From Darksidea phi (Eukaryota > Ascomycota > Dothideomycetes > Pleosporales > Lentitheciaceae): DNA of 64,000 nucleotides. Each line of letters starts with the position of its first letter. The first letter of the stretch is position 1. Made by a program: the position numbers and the translations under genes. The DNA lies in the NCBI GenBank assembly GCA_030770425.1, contig JASJFT010000063.1, positions 124,001 through 188,000 of the forward strand. Direction: 5' to 3'. Below, piece after piece: positions 21,701 through 31,748 of the stretch. The notes beneath the pieces were generated by a model. It did not search any database. It worked only from the letters and a program-made list of their open reading frames with translations, and had not been told where the DNA came from.

Positions 21701-22553
21701 CAATCCCTGTTGTTGGACGAGCCGCGATGAGGAGTCCGAAACAGCCACACTTGCCGACCTTGAGCGCCTTGATGCTTTGTCAGAAGCTATCAGCGCTGCC
21801 AATATTTACTCTCAGATCGACATGCCTTCCTACGAACGTCATCACGAACAGCCTGTAGACCCATCGCTACCTCCTCTGCCAGATAAGGACCGACTCAACT
21901 ATACCAATGCCGCCCCTCTCATACAGGTAGACCACATCTTGGACTTCTCGCAGTTTGACACGGACATATTCACCCGAAGTCATATCTGCATTCATCGTGC
22001 GTATGGCGGCCGCCACGTTCCTAATGCTGAAGAGCAGCACACGTTGCCCACGACAGAAGCAGGCTTTACTCGGGCAATAATTCAGTACAAGCAAGAAACG
22101 CAAATCAGGAAGACGATCGCACGGCCTGATTTCTCCGAAGCTTTTGATATCCTCGCCTACCCGCCCGACACCATCCCAGCCATGAACACATCGTACAACC
22201 TCACCGCTTCAACCTTCGACCGCACGTTCAGGGTCGTGGTTGAGGATGTGGCGCCCTATGTCCGTAGTATTGTTGCGCATGAGTTAATACTCGAGTCTCA
22301 GCGTATTCGGTTGGGCAGCCTGTTGTCCGAGGGTGGTAGTGGGACTAAACGACAGCGCACCACTAGAGCAGCGCGTACGGCGCTCGAAGGAGGCAACAGG
22401 CAAACCAAGCGGAGGGAGAGGTGGTTTGACAAGGACTTGAATCGCAAACTGGTTATGGGGACTGCTGGGAAGGATTGGACTGGCATGGATTCGGGTGCAG
22501 GAACAGAAGTGGAGGATACAGAGGGGTCGGAGAAGATGGGGGAGAGTATATGA
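18735..22553 (+). CDS. ELG1: Elg1/ATAD5-type alternative RFC large subunit, 1,272 aa
   Basis: This AAA+ ATPase forms a clamp unloader with Rfc2-5 and removes PCNA from DNA behind the replication fork. The P-loop GPHGCGKS is at 674-681. The Walker B region LILFEEAD (810-817) has the deviant acidic pattern typical of Elg1/ATAD5 rather than DEAD/DEVD. The N-terminal 550 residues are basic and disordered, with HPFFSKP and several SPxK-like segments. Residues 580-640 include an acidic/basic linker (KKKRKKAVDDFIVESDEEEE). Within the AAA domain, an insert contains QGTMTSFF (759-766), a good PIP-box (PCNA-binding) match; a weaker one, QPSLDKFT, lies near residue 101. A 48-bp GTACAC..TTTTCAG segment at about 18815-18862 is in frame and could be an intron (then 1,256 aa). 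The residues it encodes look unlike the rest of the protein. Confidence 0.9.
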   Translation: MALAAVQTTMNLEEKPSVHPFFSKPHSTLYHTLNLCSRSFFSENPAADPKLSAVETVIENPHDDPDYEQLEAGTLKERKKRGRKPSLVKDKSRNGSGKGNQPSLDKFTRRSNVDSANENPPTTAQDVSAEPSLEEDPNLNRRKRRKTASPRGGPNGAAWVDSAQPARALNWHQQLEVEAGKGNPSHSEAVSVDPWPVDLAMHYPGTVTTDSKQPMTPPNDAADKPEIDTESEINTSAPETRITTPKKTLKINKNGKLSPGSTKVATRVATKVEPESTTPKKRTRRKAKPKVLPTVTIIKYGADAESRRSIGERIDGILKRTKTAVRPVTPKKAPPKPTRPPKATHPFFLGKTAMKKDEPIADKTTSEGRLPSPRAQKKSAVTPGKLRAESRKERSITPMPAFGPVFGSTRVSKQAGLGESAWPTRETAHVRNLGTNILPPLQATTQTLLKDRKMKSNVLTVPKDEDIMARLACQLAPFIHRRDDGPTADFEPPKDVRLPTRLLTTGVSIQEQVRSQVHATLPTSTVSTGDLTTTHPAIRTLFLDIEHSLTSFDLAKCESQSWVQKYAPKCASHVLQAGKEAATLHDWLTSLTVLAVGGKSDGSKIANEMKKPPKKKRKKAVDDFIVESDEEEEEEMVELENGLEYKNSSIGPTGLSSLRRLRWTRNKNVVLISGPHGCGKSAMVYAVAKDLGFEVFEINSGSRRSGKDIQDKVGDMSENHLVNHKRNETLNKQGIVTPDDTDGERHITALQKDLESGRQGTMTSFFKGNGTVRAKPKMKTESLELHKAPTSAQATLPISQPQRKSQKQSLILFEEADILFEEDQQFWAYVTKLAAQSKRPIVVTCNDETQVPTHELPLAAILRLLPPPINLATDYLLILAGREGHVLDRDAVSALYKSKNHDLRASITELNLWCQMSVGDRKGGLEWMYQRWPPGKDVDEQGRILRVASQGTYQPGMGYLSHNMFTSSNNIAFDKQEELLKETWVDWGINPCCWTSRDEESETATLADLERLDALSEAISAANIYSQIDMPSYERHHEQPVDPSLPPLPDKDRLNYTNAAPLIQVDHILDFSQFDTDIFTRSHICIHRAYGGRHVPNAEEQHTLPTTEAGFTRAIIQYKQETQIRKTIARPDFSEAFDILAYPPDTIPAMNTSYNLTASTFDRTFRVVVEDVAPYVRSIVAHELILESQRIRLGSLLSEGGSGTKRQRTTRAARTALEGGNRQTKRRERWFDKDLNRKLVMGTAGKDWTGMDSGAGTEVEDTEGSEKMGESI

Positions 22554-22922
22554 TACACTGGAAGAGGGAAGGGCATATACATACATCACTTGACATTTTA
22601 CAGGGTATCTACATTCTTTCCAGTCAAACGGCAATATTGGTGTACGGGCGCATACTGTATAGGTTCGGGGATTTTGTGCTACTTAGACACAGCATTGCAT
22701 AGGTATGGGAGCATGGTCCGGCATATAGGAGCATATTTGGTGATGGGTATCATCTACATATATAGAGCTTAGCCAGTTCGAATGGAAGTGACCTTCTCAT
22801 CTTCATCAAAGTCGTTTGTCCGTCCTGGCTTCTTGTCTCATATTATCTATCCGTATCGTGAATCATGAAGGCCTCAAGTGAAAGCTCAGACCGAAAGCTT
22901 ACATCCTCAAGGCTGTTCTCGT
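22554..22922. other. 3' intergenic region between convergent ELG1 and ALB1
   Basis: Convergent 3' ends 369 bp apart. Nothing is seen beyond presumed 3' UTRs; a TATATAGA-type AT-rich stretch at about 22755-22765 may act in 3' end formation. Confidence 0.5.
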
Positions 22923-23564
22923 TCACAGATACTCGTCCTCTTCTATCGTCACCGCAGGCAACGGCACACTCTCCGGTACCGCAACTTCCAACTGCTTCAC
23001 GTCATCAGTCACACCCGCTAGAGCCACATCTTCTACGTCCGCCGCATTACCATCCATCTCCTCGTCACTAACCCATTCCCTCTCTTTTCTCTTCGCTTGC
23101 TCATTCTCTTCCAGTGTATTATTCCCCTTCCTCTTCTTGGTCCTCATTTCATTGATCTCCTCCCACCCTTTCGCTCTCTCCTTGACCTTTTTCTCCCTCC
23201 CCACACTCTTCGCGCGCTTCAATTCTAGCTTGTCCATATTATCTGCAGCCCTCTCCATGCCCTTTAATTGCCGCAGTCGTTGTGCGCGCTTGACGGGCTT
23301 CGATTTTGACTTTTTCATGATACCGGCATTCCGGGCCGCAAGGACGTGCGGTTTTGAGGAGGCCGGGTGTGGTGGGGGAGAGGCAGATGAGCGGGTGGTG
23401 AATTTGTCTAATGATTTGGAGATGGAGGGGTCGCTGGGAGACAGGGCACGGCGGGCGGCGCGGGAGTGTAGTGTTGATTCTAAAGGGATGGTTTAGTAGA
23501 GAGAATGGGAGGAGAGGGTTAGAGAAAACGTACGGCGCTTCTTGACTTTCGCTGTTTTGGCCAT
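22923..23564 (-). CDS. ALB1: Ribosome biogenesis protein Alb1, 195 aa
   Basis: Two exons: 23534-23564 (31 bp) and 22923-23479, joined across a 54-bp intron (GTACGT..CTTTAG). The spliced start MAKTAKVKKRQSTLHSRAAR is the Alb1 hallmark: a tiny basic exon followed by HSRAARR. Next come KPHVLAARNAGIMKK and a long Lys/Arg/Glu helix (KRAQRLRQLKGMERAADNMD, then KGWEEINEMR). The C-terminus is acidic. Alb1 partners with Arx1 on pre-60S particles and shuttles between nucleus and cytoplasm. It shares its upstream region with the divergent ubiquitin hydrolase gene. Confidence 0.82.
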
Positions 23565-24084
23565 TTTGGCAGAGGTGAGGTCGTATGTACTATGTGAGGT
23601 TTTGCTATGCTGAACAACTGAACGGTGGCGAATTCTTAGGGGTGTAGATAGCTTGCGGAATCTTTCTACCAACAAGAACAGAGAGCAGTGTTGCGTCGAT
23701 GTTGAGAATTTCCCCGCCAAAATTTCCCCGTTGAAAGTTCCCGCCAAGACATTAGACTGCATCCCGGCTGCTGGGTCCTTCAACGGGCCCTTGCTAAGCA
23801 CACGACTCTTCCAGAAGACCCATTCACGTTTCCGCCGCCCCTACTTCCCCTCGCTCTACACAACCGTGTCACCTCTCCATGTCGCATACCAGACCAGCGA
23901 GCTCGTGTTTGCCGTTTGTGCGCTGGCCCGAAGGTTGAATCAATACGCCGCTGCGACCGACCAAACGAACAATCACTACCATCCTCCGCCGTTCGCCACT
24001 TTCACTAGAACAATTTAGAGTGCATGCACCTGTCACCGCGAATCAAAGCGTCAGAGCAAGACATACGACGCTAATCTTAAGGCG
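23565..24084. promoter_or_regulatory. Divergent promoter region of ALB1 and the ubiquitin hydrolase
   Basis: 520 bp between start codons of divergent genes. It contains a short direct repeat of AATTTCCCCG/AAAATTTCCCCG (about 23706-23732). In-frame upstream ATG/CTG codons exist but do not extend either protein convincingly. Confidence 0.5.
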
Positions 24085-26289
24085 ATGGGAGATTTTCATG
24101 GAGAGGATCGCTTGTATGCTGCATACAACGACCGGAGCTTCGATCAAGGTACGAACACAACGGGAGTTGGATCCATACTGCTTGCTGCCGCTGCCGGCCT
24201 CTACTTTTTATTCAAGGCGCTTGAGTTGCTGGGATTTCCGGTCTGGCTTTGGGTGCATATGGCTTTGAAGAAGATAGGCACACTTCGGCTACAGGGTGCG
24301 GGATCGATGGACAGCGGGGCGGGAGGGGAAGGTACACAAAGCTCGGAGATGCAGCAGGGAGGGAGCATCTTGGGCAGTGTATTTGGGCTGAATAGCTCAA
24401 GCTTCCTGCAGAAGGGTGTGCGAGGAGTAACGGGTTCTTTGGCAAAGGGCTCCAGCGATGTACCGCCGGGCCTGGGTAACTGGGACAACTCCTGCTACCA
24501 AAACAGCGTTATCCAGGGTCTTGCCTCACTTCCTGCCCTCCATGAGTACCTCTCGAATACGACTGGCGAGTTCCGCTCTCTAGATATCGAAACAACGAAT
24601 GGCGCCCTATTCGACATGATCAGGAAGTTGAACGACCCGCATAACCACGGCCAGCACTTTTGGGTGCGCGGGAAGCTCAAGAGCATGAGCACTTTTCAGC
24701 AGCAGGATGCGCAAGAGTACTATTCGAAAATATTGGATGCGTTGGAGAAAGAAGTGCAGAGCGCGACGAACACCAGAAGGCGGTCTAGTGCTTCTTGGCT
24801 GGAGGCTGCAATGAGCTTGGGTGGTTCAACCGTGGATAATACAGACGATGAGAAGCAGGAGGCGACTGAAGACGAGGCGAAACCACCGCGTGAACAACCG
24901 AAGATTGCCCCGAATCCGCTCGACGGACTGCTCGCCCAGCGTGTTGGCTGTATCAACTGCGGCTACTCGGAAGGGCTGCAGCTTATACCTTTCAACTGCG
25001 TGACTGTCTCTCTTGGGAGGGGCTACACCTACGACATCCGCGACTGTCTCGACGAATACACACATCTCGAATACATTGAAGGCGTAGAGTGCGCGAAATG
25101 CACTCTGATGAAATTGAAGAGCACCCTTGCTCCTCTGGTAGCGGGCGGAGCGCCTTTTGGAGCCAAACTGCAAGCTGTTGAGGAAGCACTTGAAGATGAG
25201 GACTTCGATGATAAGACGCTGGTAAAGAAGTTCAATATTTTAAAGAAGAACTGGGTACAGAGCACGAAGTCCCGCCAAGCTGTTATCGCACGGGCACCAA
25301 AGGCGCTTGTGCTCCACGTCAACCGGAGTATCTTTGACGAAGTGACGGGCGCACAGTACAAAAATACGGCTGCTGTAGCGTATCCACAAGTTCTTGATCT
25401 AGGTAACTGGTGTCTGGGTACCCAACCAAGCCAATCGCATCTGCCTGACAACGGCGAGGAAGAGTGGCCCAGGGATCCTACGAAGTCGATGATTGGCGAC
25501 ACGCATGTTGAGCCTTCGACAAGCTCGCCATTCCAATATCAGCTACGAGCGGCTGTCACGCACTTCGGTACACATGGGAATGGACACTACGTCTGCTATC
25601 GACCGCATCCTAAGAAACCCGAGTCCGCACCGAGACCGCAAAGCGATGAAGTGAAGGCTAGGACTGAGCAGTGGTGGCGCTTCAGCGATGATTCAGTATA
25701 TGCTGTTCCAGAGGCGCAGGCGCATCAGGGCAATGTCTTTATGCTGTTCTATGAGCTCGCTGATGAATCCACTTCGGCTTCGTTGGAGCATCAAAAAGCA
25801 ACACAGACAACTCTTCCCATAGAGGAAGATATGCCACTCCCGCCTGCACACTTTGGCTTATCGTCCAAAGTTGACATTGATGATACGGCCGTCGATGTGC
25901 CGCTTCCGGGTGACGACGACGAATCTCTGCCTGATCTTGTCTCCTCACCAGGTGCTCCGACTCCGCCCGCCACCGCTTCACAGCCATTCACGCCAGAGCA
26001 GCGACCTATGGCCCCTCCAGACCAAAAGCTTCCCGAAGTCGATATCTCGGCGTATCTCACACCACCACCCGAGTCACCACCGAACATCCAATATTCCGAT
26101 GCGGAGCACTCAGACGCAGCCTCCGATGCACCATCAACCCGATATACCTCCGAGGACGAAGTCTTGCCCTTTGTCGCGACACCCCGGCCACAAATCTCAT
26201 CAAGCCCGCATCTTATGCGCACAGCGGGACAATCGCCCGGTCGAGGCGAAGGTAGTAGACGGACCTTGCCGATGGTGACGGCTACGTAG
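24085..26289 (+). CDS. Membrane-anchored ubiquitin carboxyl-terminal hydrolase (USP family, Ubp1-like), 734 aa
   Basis: Single exon with ATG at 24085. Residues 29-60 (VGSILLAAAAGLYFLF and following) form an N-terminal membrane anchor. The USP Cys box GLGNWDNSCYQNSVIQGLAS contains the nucleophile C137; the usual glycine before Asn is Asp here. The QQQDAQEYY motif lies near residue 210. CINCG and CAKC are the zinc-ribbon-like cysteine pairs. The His box THGNGHYVCYR has H501, followed by WWRFSDDSV with the third catalytic residue. The C-terminal 170 residues are Pro/Ser/Asp-rich and disordered. An N-terminal transmembrane segment with a single USP domain resembles yeast Ubp1 and metazoan USP30, so a role at the ER or mitochondrial outer membrane is inferred. 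Confidence 0.88.
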   Translation: MGDFHGEDRLYAAYNDRSFDQGTNTTGVGSILLAAAAGLYFLFKALELLGFPVWLWVHMALKKIGTLRLQGAGSMDSGAGGEGTQSSEMQQGGSILGSVFGLNSSSFLQKGVRGVTGSLAKGSSDVPPGLGNWDNSCYQNSVIQGLASLPALHEYLSNTTGEFRSLDIETTNGALFDMIRKLNDPHNHGQHFWVRGKLKSMSTFQQQDAQEYYSKILDALEKEVQSATNTRRRSSASWLEAAMSLGGSTVDNTDDEKQEATEDEAKPPREQPKIAPNPLDGLLAQRVGCINCGYSEGLQLIPFNCVTVSLGRGYTYDIRDCLDEYTHLEYIEGVECAKCTLMKLKSTLAPLVAGGAPFGAKLQAVEEALEDEDFDDKTLVKKFNILKKNWVQSTKSRQAVIARAPKALVLHVNRSIFDEVTGAQYKNTAAVAYPQVLDLGNWCLGTQPSQSHLPDNGEEEWPRDPTKSMIGDTHVEPSTSSPFQYQLRAAVTHFGTHGNGHYVCYRPHPKKPESAPRPQSDEVKARTEQWWRFSDDSVYAVPEAQAHQGNVFMLFYELADESTSASLEHQKATQTTLPIEEDMPLPPAHFGLSSKVDIDDTAVDVPLPGDDDESLPDLVSSPGAPTPPATASQPFTPEQRPMAPPDQKLPEVDISAYLTPPPESPPNIQYSDAEHSDAASDAPSTRYTSEDEVLPFVATPRPQISSSPHLMRTAGQSPGRGEGSRRTLPMVTAT

Positions 26290-27333
26290 CTTGTAGCTAC
26301 TATCATGTTTCATCCTGTAATTCTTGGCATTGCATGGACGGCGGCGTTTGGGCTGTTCTTGGCGGAACGAAGGAAGTGGATCTGATAATGGATAGGGGCG
26401 TTCTTGAACCTGTTGCCCCAGTCGGGTCAGGTCGATATTTCTTCTTGTATCGCTAGGTTTGGCGAGGTAATTTTAGTAAACGCGAAGTGTTGAGTAATGA
26501 TGATCAATGAGGATGTACAGAGTACCTTGACGGAAGTCTGTATATGTTATTACTGAGTTGAACTGGTGCAAATACGTACAAACTTTTGCCCTAGTCCAGT
26601 GATTATCTCTCTCTTAAGCCCTACAGTCAATAAGGTGTCCCCGTTGCTCGCTGAAAGTAGTTATAGAGCCAAGTATAGTCGGCAATAGTAATGTGGAGAT
26701 TATCTAATAACTAGAGATCGTTGGGGCTGATCAATGGAAGGGTTTAACGTTAGATACACATTGTCATTTTGAAAGGACATCATAGAGGCCGAGTTCTTTG
26801 TACTGTTAATGTCTGTTCGTATGTATGATGTATTAATAGCACTTGTACGTAACGCACCACTAAATAGTAGGCATTCAAAATCGTAGGGGACCTCATCGGG
26901 CATAGTCATTCAGCGTTTAGTGATATATCTGTTTCCAGTCTACAGACGTCTCATACCATTTTCTCTTTCTATCTTCCCACTTTTAGCAATGGAGATCCTA
27001 TAGAAAGAGAAATTAGACAGAAAGTATCCAGAACTCCGCTCTCAGTTAACGTAAAGCAAGTCTATCGTCAGTTGTAGTAGGCCTAGACTAACTATAATCC
27101 TTGAAAGAACCCAATAACACGGACTTATCCGCGGACCCCGAGTATACAACCGGAGCCACGAAAGCCACATCCATTTCTGATCATTACCGGATTGAGCTCA
27201 CAATCCCACCTGTTCTATATCGACCACTCCACGCTCAACCCAAGCCCTTTAATCTCCATGTTGCCTTCCTCCCCCTCTCAACATTCCTCTCCTCCCCATC
27301 AAATCGCCCCACGGCGTCCGCAAGCACATCGCT
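26290..27333. other. Intergenic region
   Basis: About 1 kb with no supported gene. The TpA-rich stretch at 26980-27100 may be degraded repeat DNA, but no homology is readable. Confidence 0.5.
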
Positions 27334-28164
27334 CTAATACTTCACCTTAGCCTCCCACATTCTCTTTGCATTCATGCACATAAGCAGTCCCCTACCCATG
27401 CACCTCTTCTTCTCCATACGTTTTCCCCCACCCGTCTCAAGCCCCTCCCACATCTCACTGCGTCGAACACCCTCCTCGTCCTTGACCATGTAGTCCATAA
27501 CGCGGTGTGCAGCGGACTTGGCCTCGGCAGCAGTAGTATACGAGCCGATAATCTTCGAGGTAGCGACGACGCCCTTGGGACGCCCAGAGTGTATCGTGTG
27601 AAGGGAGGTGCCCATGTCGTGGTGGAGCGGGCCATGAGAGGTTAGGGTGAAAACCGGTGCGGGGAGGAGAGAGAGCACATTTCCGTTGATCTCGCGTACC
27701 ACGCTTATCACGGTATACTCTCCCACAACTTCATATCCGTCTTTCTCGTGCCCGAAAACGAAGGTAGTGAGACCCCTCTCTTTGAACGTAGGACCTTTAT
27801 TTTGCAGAACGAATTTGCCCCATACATCGAGATCCCAGTCCTCCTCTTGCTCGTCTTTCTCATTATCTTTGACTAGTTTCTCCCATTTGAGGACTGCGGA
27901 GGGGAAGGGGGATATCACTTTCTCGATCAAGGGTATGAGCATGGCGAAGCTAGAGACGGGGCCATGGTAAGTCCAGGAATCGGCGTGCGGCATGGCTATT
28001 GTAAGGTAGAAGATCGTACCCGGTACCAAGCTGGGAGTTGAAAAATCATCGTTGGGCTTAGCGTAGGTGTGAATGGTATCTTGGCGAGCGGGTGTGGAGG
28101 GGATTTGCAGCGGGGACGAGGTTGTGAGTTCGTCGGAGTCGAAGAAGAAAAGGTCCCCAGACAT
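27334..28164 (-). CDS. Hypothetical protein, 276 aa
   Basis: Single-exon ORF with ATG at 28164 (MSGDLFFFDSDELTT). It has no signal peptide or membrane segment. Residues 45-70 (GTIFYLTIAMPHADSWTYHG) and 130-195 (GPTFKERGLTTFVFGHEKDG and following) look like beta-rich folded sequence. The C-terminus carries a conserved-looking helix (YTTAAEAKSAAHRVMDYMVK). Codon use and the absence of low complexity support a real gene. I do not recognise a family. A short basic C-terminal tail ends KRMWEAKVKY. Confidence 0.6.
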   Translation of the reverse strand: MSGDLFFFDSDELTTSSPLQIPSTPARQDTIHTYAKPNDDFSTPSLVPGTIFYLTIAMPHADSWTYHGPVSSFAMLIPLIEKVISPFPSAVLKWEKLVKDNEKDEQEEDWDLDVWGKFVLQNKGPTFKERGLTTFVFGHEKDGYEVVGEYTVISVVREINGNVLSLLPAPVFTLTSHGPLHHDMGTSLHTIHSGRPKGVVATSKIIGSYTTAAEAKSAAHRVMDYMVKDEEGVRRSEMWEGLETGGGKRMEKKRCMGRGLLMCMNAKRMWEAKVKY

Positions 28165-28379
28165 GATTGTTGTATAGTAGATTTGGTATATGTGCGAAGG
28201 AAAGCGGAGTGTGAGGTGGAAAGGAGTGGATCCGAGGAAGACGGACTGTGGGGCTATATAGCTAACGTACTTGGGGTAGTTACCTTTAATTCGTAAGGTG
28301 AAGGCGGTGTTCCTAGGAAGATGGCCTCGACAAGTGAGGGCAAGCGGGCTACGCGGGGACCTTCAGGGTTATATCCTCG

Positions 28380-30358
28380 AGCATTCTATTAGATGGAGAT
28401 ACGCTAGGCTTGTTATGTTACCTTGTCATCACTCATCGGGACGGTAACAAGCAGCCTGTCAAAAGCGACCTCAGTTGGCGCACTACTACTAGCCTGATCA
28501 TTACGTCTGAGTTACATGATGGGGAATTCTACAATGCCGCACTTGAGACGAAGGGGTGGTCATCTGCCGGATTTGATGATAGCAAATGGTTGAGCGTGAA
28601 GGAACTTCCCGCACCGAAAGGGACTCTCGTTCCCGCTGATGGCGCACCTATTAGGAGAGTCGAAGAGATCAAGCCAAAAGAGATACTGACGTCCAAATCC
28701 GGTAAAATGGCAGTGGATTTCAGGCAGAATCTTGTGGGATGATTGAAACCGACAGTTAATGGACCCCCTTGGCACGAACATCACCATGGTACATACAGAA
28801 GTGATGGAGAATGGAGAAATTGCTACACGACCGTTAAAGTCTGCGGAGGCTAGAGACACTCTCATACTATCCGGAAACACTACGCAGAGTTGGGAGCCAT
28901 CTTTCACTTACCATGGCTTCCGCTACGTTGGGATTACTGGTTGGCCAAACCAGACTATCCTGGACGGCGACTCCGTCACAGCGATCGTTTTTCACAGCGA
29001 CATGGAGCGCATCGGATACTTCAAATCCTAGCATGAGATACTTAACAAGTTCCATGAAAACGTCATATGGAGCATGAAGGGCAACTTTCTCGGCGCACCC
29101 ACCGACCGCCCGCAGCGGGATGAGCGGCTCGGTTGGACAGGCGATGCGCATGCCTTTATCACTACCTCTACGGTGCCTCCGGATTCTGGCGTAGCTGGCT
29201 CAAAGATGTGTGGTCTGAACAAAAAGTGAATGATGTCTTTATCCCACTCATTCTGCATCCATTCGGATAGCATCTCAGACACTGAGCACCAAAGCATGCG
29301 CCAATCAACGGCCGTATGGGGCGACGTTGTTGTCGCCAACCCATGGGCTCTGTACCTAACTACGGGTGACCAGAAGATGCCTGAGGACCAGTACGCTGGT
29401 GCACAGGCGTGGATAGACAAGGGAATCCCGCGAAATGAAGCGAGTCTTTAGGGCAGATCGACGTTCCAATTTAGCAACTGGCTGGATCTAAAAGCGCTAC
29501 CAGAGGACGCAGGAACAGCAACTACGCATAAGCATCTCGTTGCCGATGCCTTCTCTCTAACATGAATGCTGCCCTCGGCAAAGCCGACCTTGCCGGGCAA
29601 TACGCCTCACAACACTCCGATCTTATCAAGGTTTTCCACACCGCATGGATTGAGCCGTATGACACCATTGCCAACGTCACTCAGACAGCCCTCGCTCTCG
29701 CCCTCTCCTTCGATATCTACACTGGCTCCACAGCGTATGCCGAAGCAGCCTCAACCCTGCGCTCTGTCATCTTGAACAACTCTTACCTTGTCGGCACAGG
29801 CTTTGCAAGCACCCAACAACTTGGCTTCGCCTCACCCCCATCAACGCCACTGCCGACTTCTACAAAATGCTCCTCTCGACACGAATTCCCTCCCGGCTCT
29901 ACCAAGTCGTCATGGGCGGCACGACTACATGGGAACGCTGGGATAGCCTACTTCCAGATGGTAGTGTCAATCCAGGCCGTATGACGAGTTTCAATCATTA
30001 TGCATTTGGCAGTGTGGCGGATTGGGTGCATCAGAAAGTGGGAGTACTTGCACCTGGCGAGCCTGGATGGAAAGTAGTAAGAGTGGCGCCGGAGCTGGGC
30101 GGCAATATTACTTGGGCGAAGGCAGCATATTTGGGGCCGTACTGGTGGGTTAATTCGAGTTGGACGGTGCAAGAAGATGGCTTCCATTTGGAGGTCAATG
30201 TGCCGCCTGACAGCAAGGCTCAGGTGAAGCTTCCGGGTAAGGAAGAGCTCGAGATTGTGGGAAGTGGACGAAAAGAGTTCTTCGTAGAGGGGTTCAAGAT
30301 TTCGGAGCGACCTCTGATGATAAGGAAACGTAGCTATACAGTAGCATACTTCAAGTAA
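28380..30358 (+). pseudogene. Broken alpha-L-rhamnosidase (GH78) gene
   Basis: Pieces of one glycoside hydrolase run in order on the plus strand. GEFYNAALETKGWSSAGFDD (about 28523-28580) is the N-terminal beta domain; AVDFRQNLVG ends at a TGA at 28741. VMENGEIATRPLKSAEARDT, TYHGFRYVGITGW, HENVIWSMKGNFLGAPTDRP plus WTGDAHAF, and the catalytic-barrel pieces follow. A longer intact 3' piece holds WERWDSLLPDGSVNPGRMTS and FNHYAFGSVADWVHQKVG. Several stops (for example TGA in place of Trp at 28741, TAG at 29029) and frameshifts separate the pieces, and the usual N-terminal region before 28380 is missing. GH78 enzymes release rhamnose from plant flavonoid glycosides and pectin. The 3' ORF 29867-30358 is open but lacks most of the catalytic barrel. 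Confidence 0.85.
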
Positions 30359-30951
30359 TCGCGGGGTATCTTTCTATACTAAGTGCGTTCTTTAAAGCTA
30401 AAGGGATATGTGTGAATTTACTGCTTTTGTATCATTGAGGCACCGTTGGTTTGGGACCTTTTATTGCATAAGAACTAAAACATGCATCGCTCTAGACGCT
30501 AATGTAGCGGAGAAACATGTGTCGGGATACTGAGTGTGCTTATTGAGCTAGTTTACGCCAACCCAAGACCCAATATCAACAAAGAAAGATCTGGCTGCCA
30601 TCAATAACTTTCGAGAGCCGTATGATTACAGCAATGCAGCGAAGAAAGAGCTATGTTTAAGCGAATTATATATTGATGGTTCCTTCTTCGTCTAACGTCA
30701 TCATCTCTTCGTCCAACCCAAGAACAATCGTGTCTGGGGAACTATCCAAAGACCCCTCAAGATATGTACAAGAACAAGATGCGTAATACAAACTCAAGCT
30801 GACAAGATGCTAACCTCCCCGACAGGCGCTGTGAATGCATATTATGCGCCCGTGCAATGCTGGATATCATATTAAACAAGCGGGTGCTGATAAAACGTCG
30901 AAGTGAGGATCGCCCCAACATGCGAAAGGTGTCGTGAAAGCAATGATTTGA
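30359..30951. other. Intergenic, no feature seen
   Basis: The 3' flank of the rhamnosidase pseudogene and of the minus-strand wall protein. Nothing specific is recognised. Confidence 0.5.
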
Positions 30952-31748
30952 TCAAAGAAGGAGGGCGGCTCCAAGGATACCGACAACCGCTCCAAATGTC
31001 TCGCGTCGAGGAACGCGCGTAGGAACGGCGCCACCTGTGGACTGCGGTGGGGCATCGGGGACCGCAGAACTGCTAGGCGTCGACATGGGCGTGACGGGTG
31101 CGGAAGAGAAGACTGAGGAAGAGCCCGAGGGAGAGATGGTCGCAGTGCCGTTGATCGATATGAGCGGGGTGTTGGAGGGCGCCGGAGTGCTCGATCCACT
31201 AGTAGAGGAGCTCGATGAAGTGGGCTCATCAACGTAAGAGATGACAATGCGTATCTCGTCGCATTGCGCGCCAATTGACCGGTCGTAAAGATTGTAGAAG
31301 TCGCCGCTTCCACACTTCCACCACCTTGTAGAGCCGCCGAGGGCTAGCGAAGAGTTCTCGCACACCGAGAAGCCGCCGGTATAGATAGCGCCGGCCTGTG
31401 GTGGCCCATCGAATTGGAATTGGTAGTTTGCGACAATGGAGCCGATCCAGCTTCTGGGGTCGTACAGGACACCGTCCTTGAGCGAACATTCAAGCGCATT
31501 GTTGCCAGCCTGGAGGATGAATCGTCAGCTGTAGCCCGGGCTCATGACATGGAGCGGCAGCATACCTCCAGAGCGGTCTCCCGCTTCTTCATCGTCGATA
31601 GAGATTGGTAGCCAATAGTAAAGTTGCTCTTTGACGTGTCTTCGCATCCCTCTGGCGCCGGCTCATCCGGCGCGATGCCTATTTCCACAGCCTGCGCGAA
31701 GACTGCAGCGGCGAAAGAGAGCGCGGCGAGAATGTTGGTCGTGCGCAT
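30952..31748 (-). CDS. PIR1-like/CWP1-domain cell wall protein with probable GPI anchor, 246 aa
   Basis: Two exons, 31566-31748 and 30952-31509, with a 56-bp intron (GTATGC..CTCCAG). Residues 1-19 (MRTTNILAALSFAAAVFAQ) are a signal peptide. After splicing the central domain reads LECSLKDGVLYDPRSWIGSI, then YQFQFDGPPQAGAIYTGGFS and WKCGSGDFYNLYDRSIGAQC. This is the cysteine-containing C-terminal domain of PIR/CWP1 mannoproteins, with Cys in LECSL, FSVCE, WWKCG and GAQCDE. A Ser/Thr/Pro-rich stretch follows and a short hydrophobic C-terminus (GAVVGILGAALLL) fits a GPI-attachment signal. A role as a covalently attached wall protein is inferred from the family; no Pir repeats are present. Confidence 0.8.
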
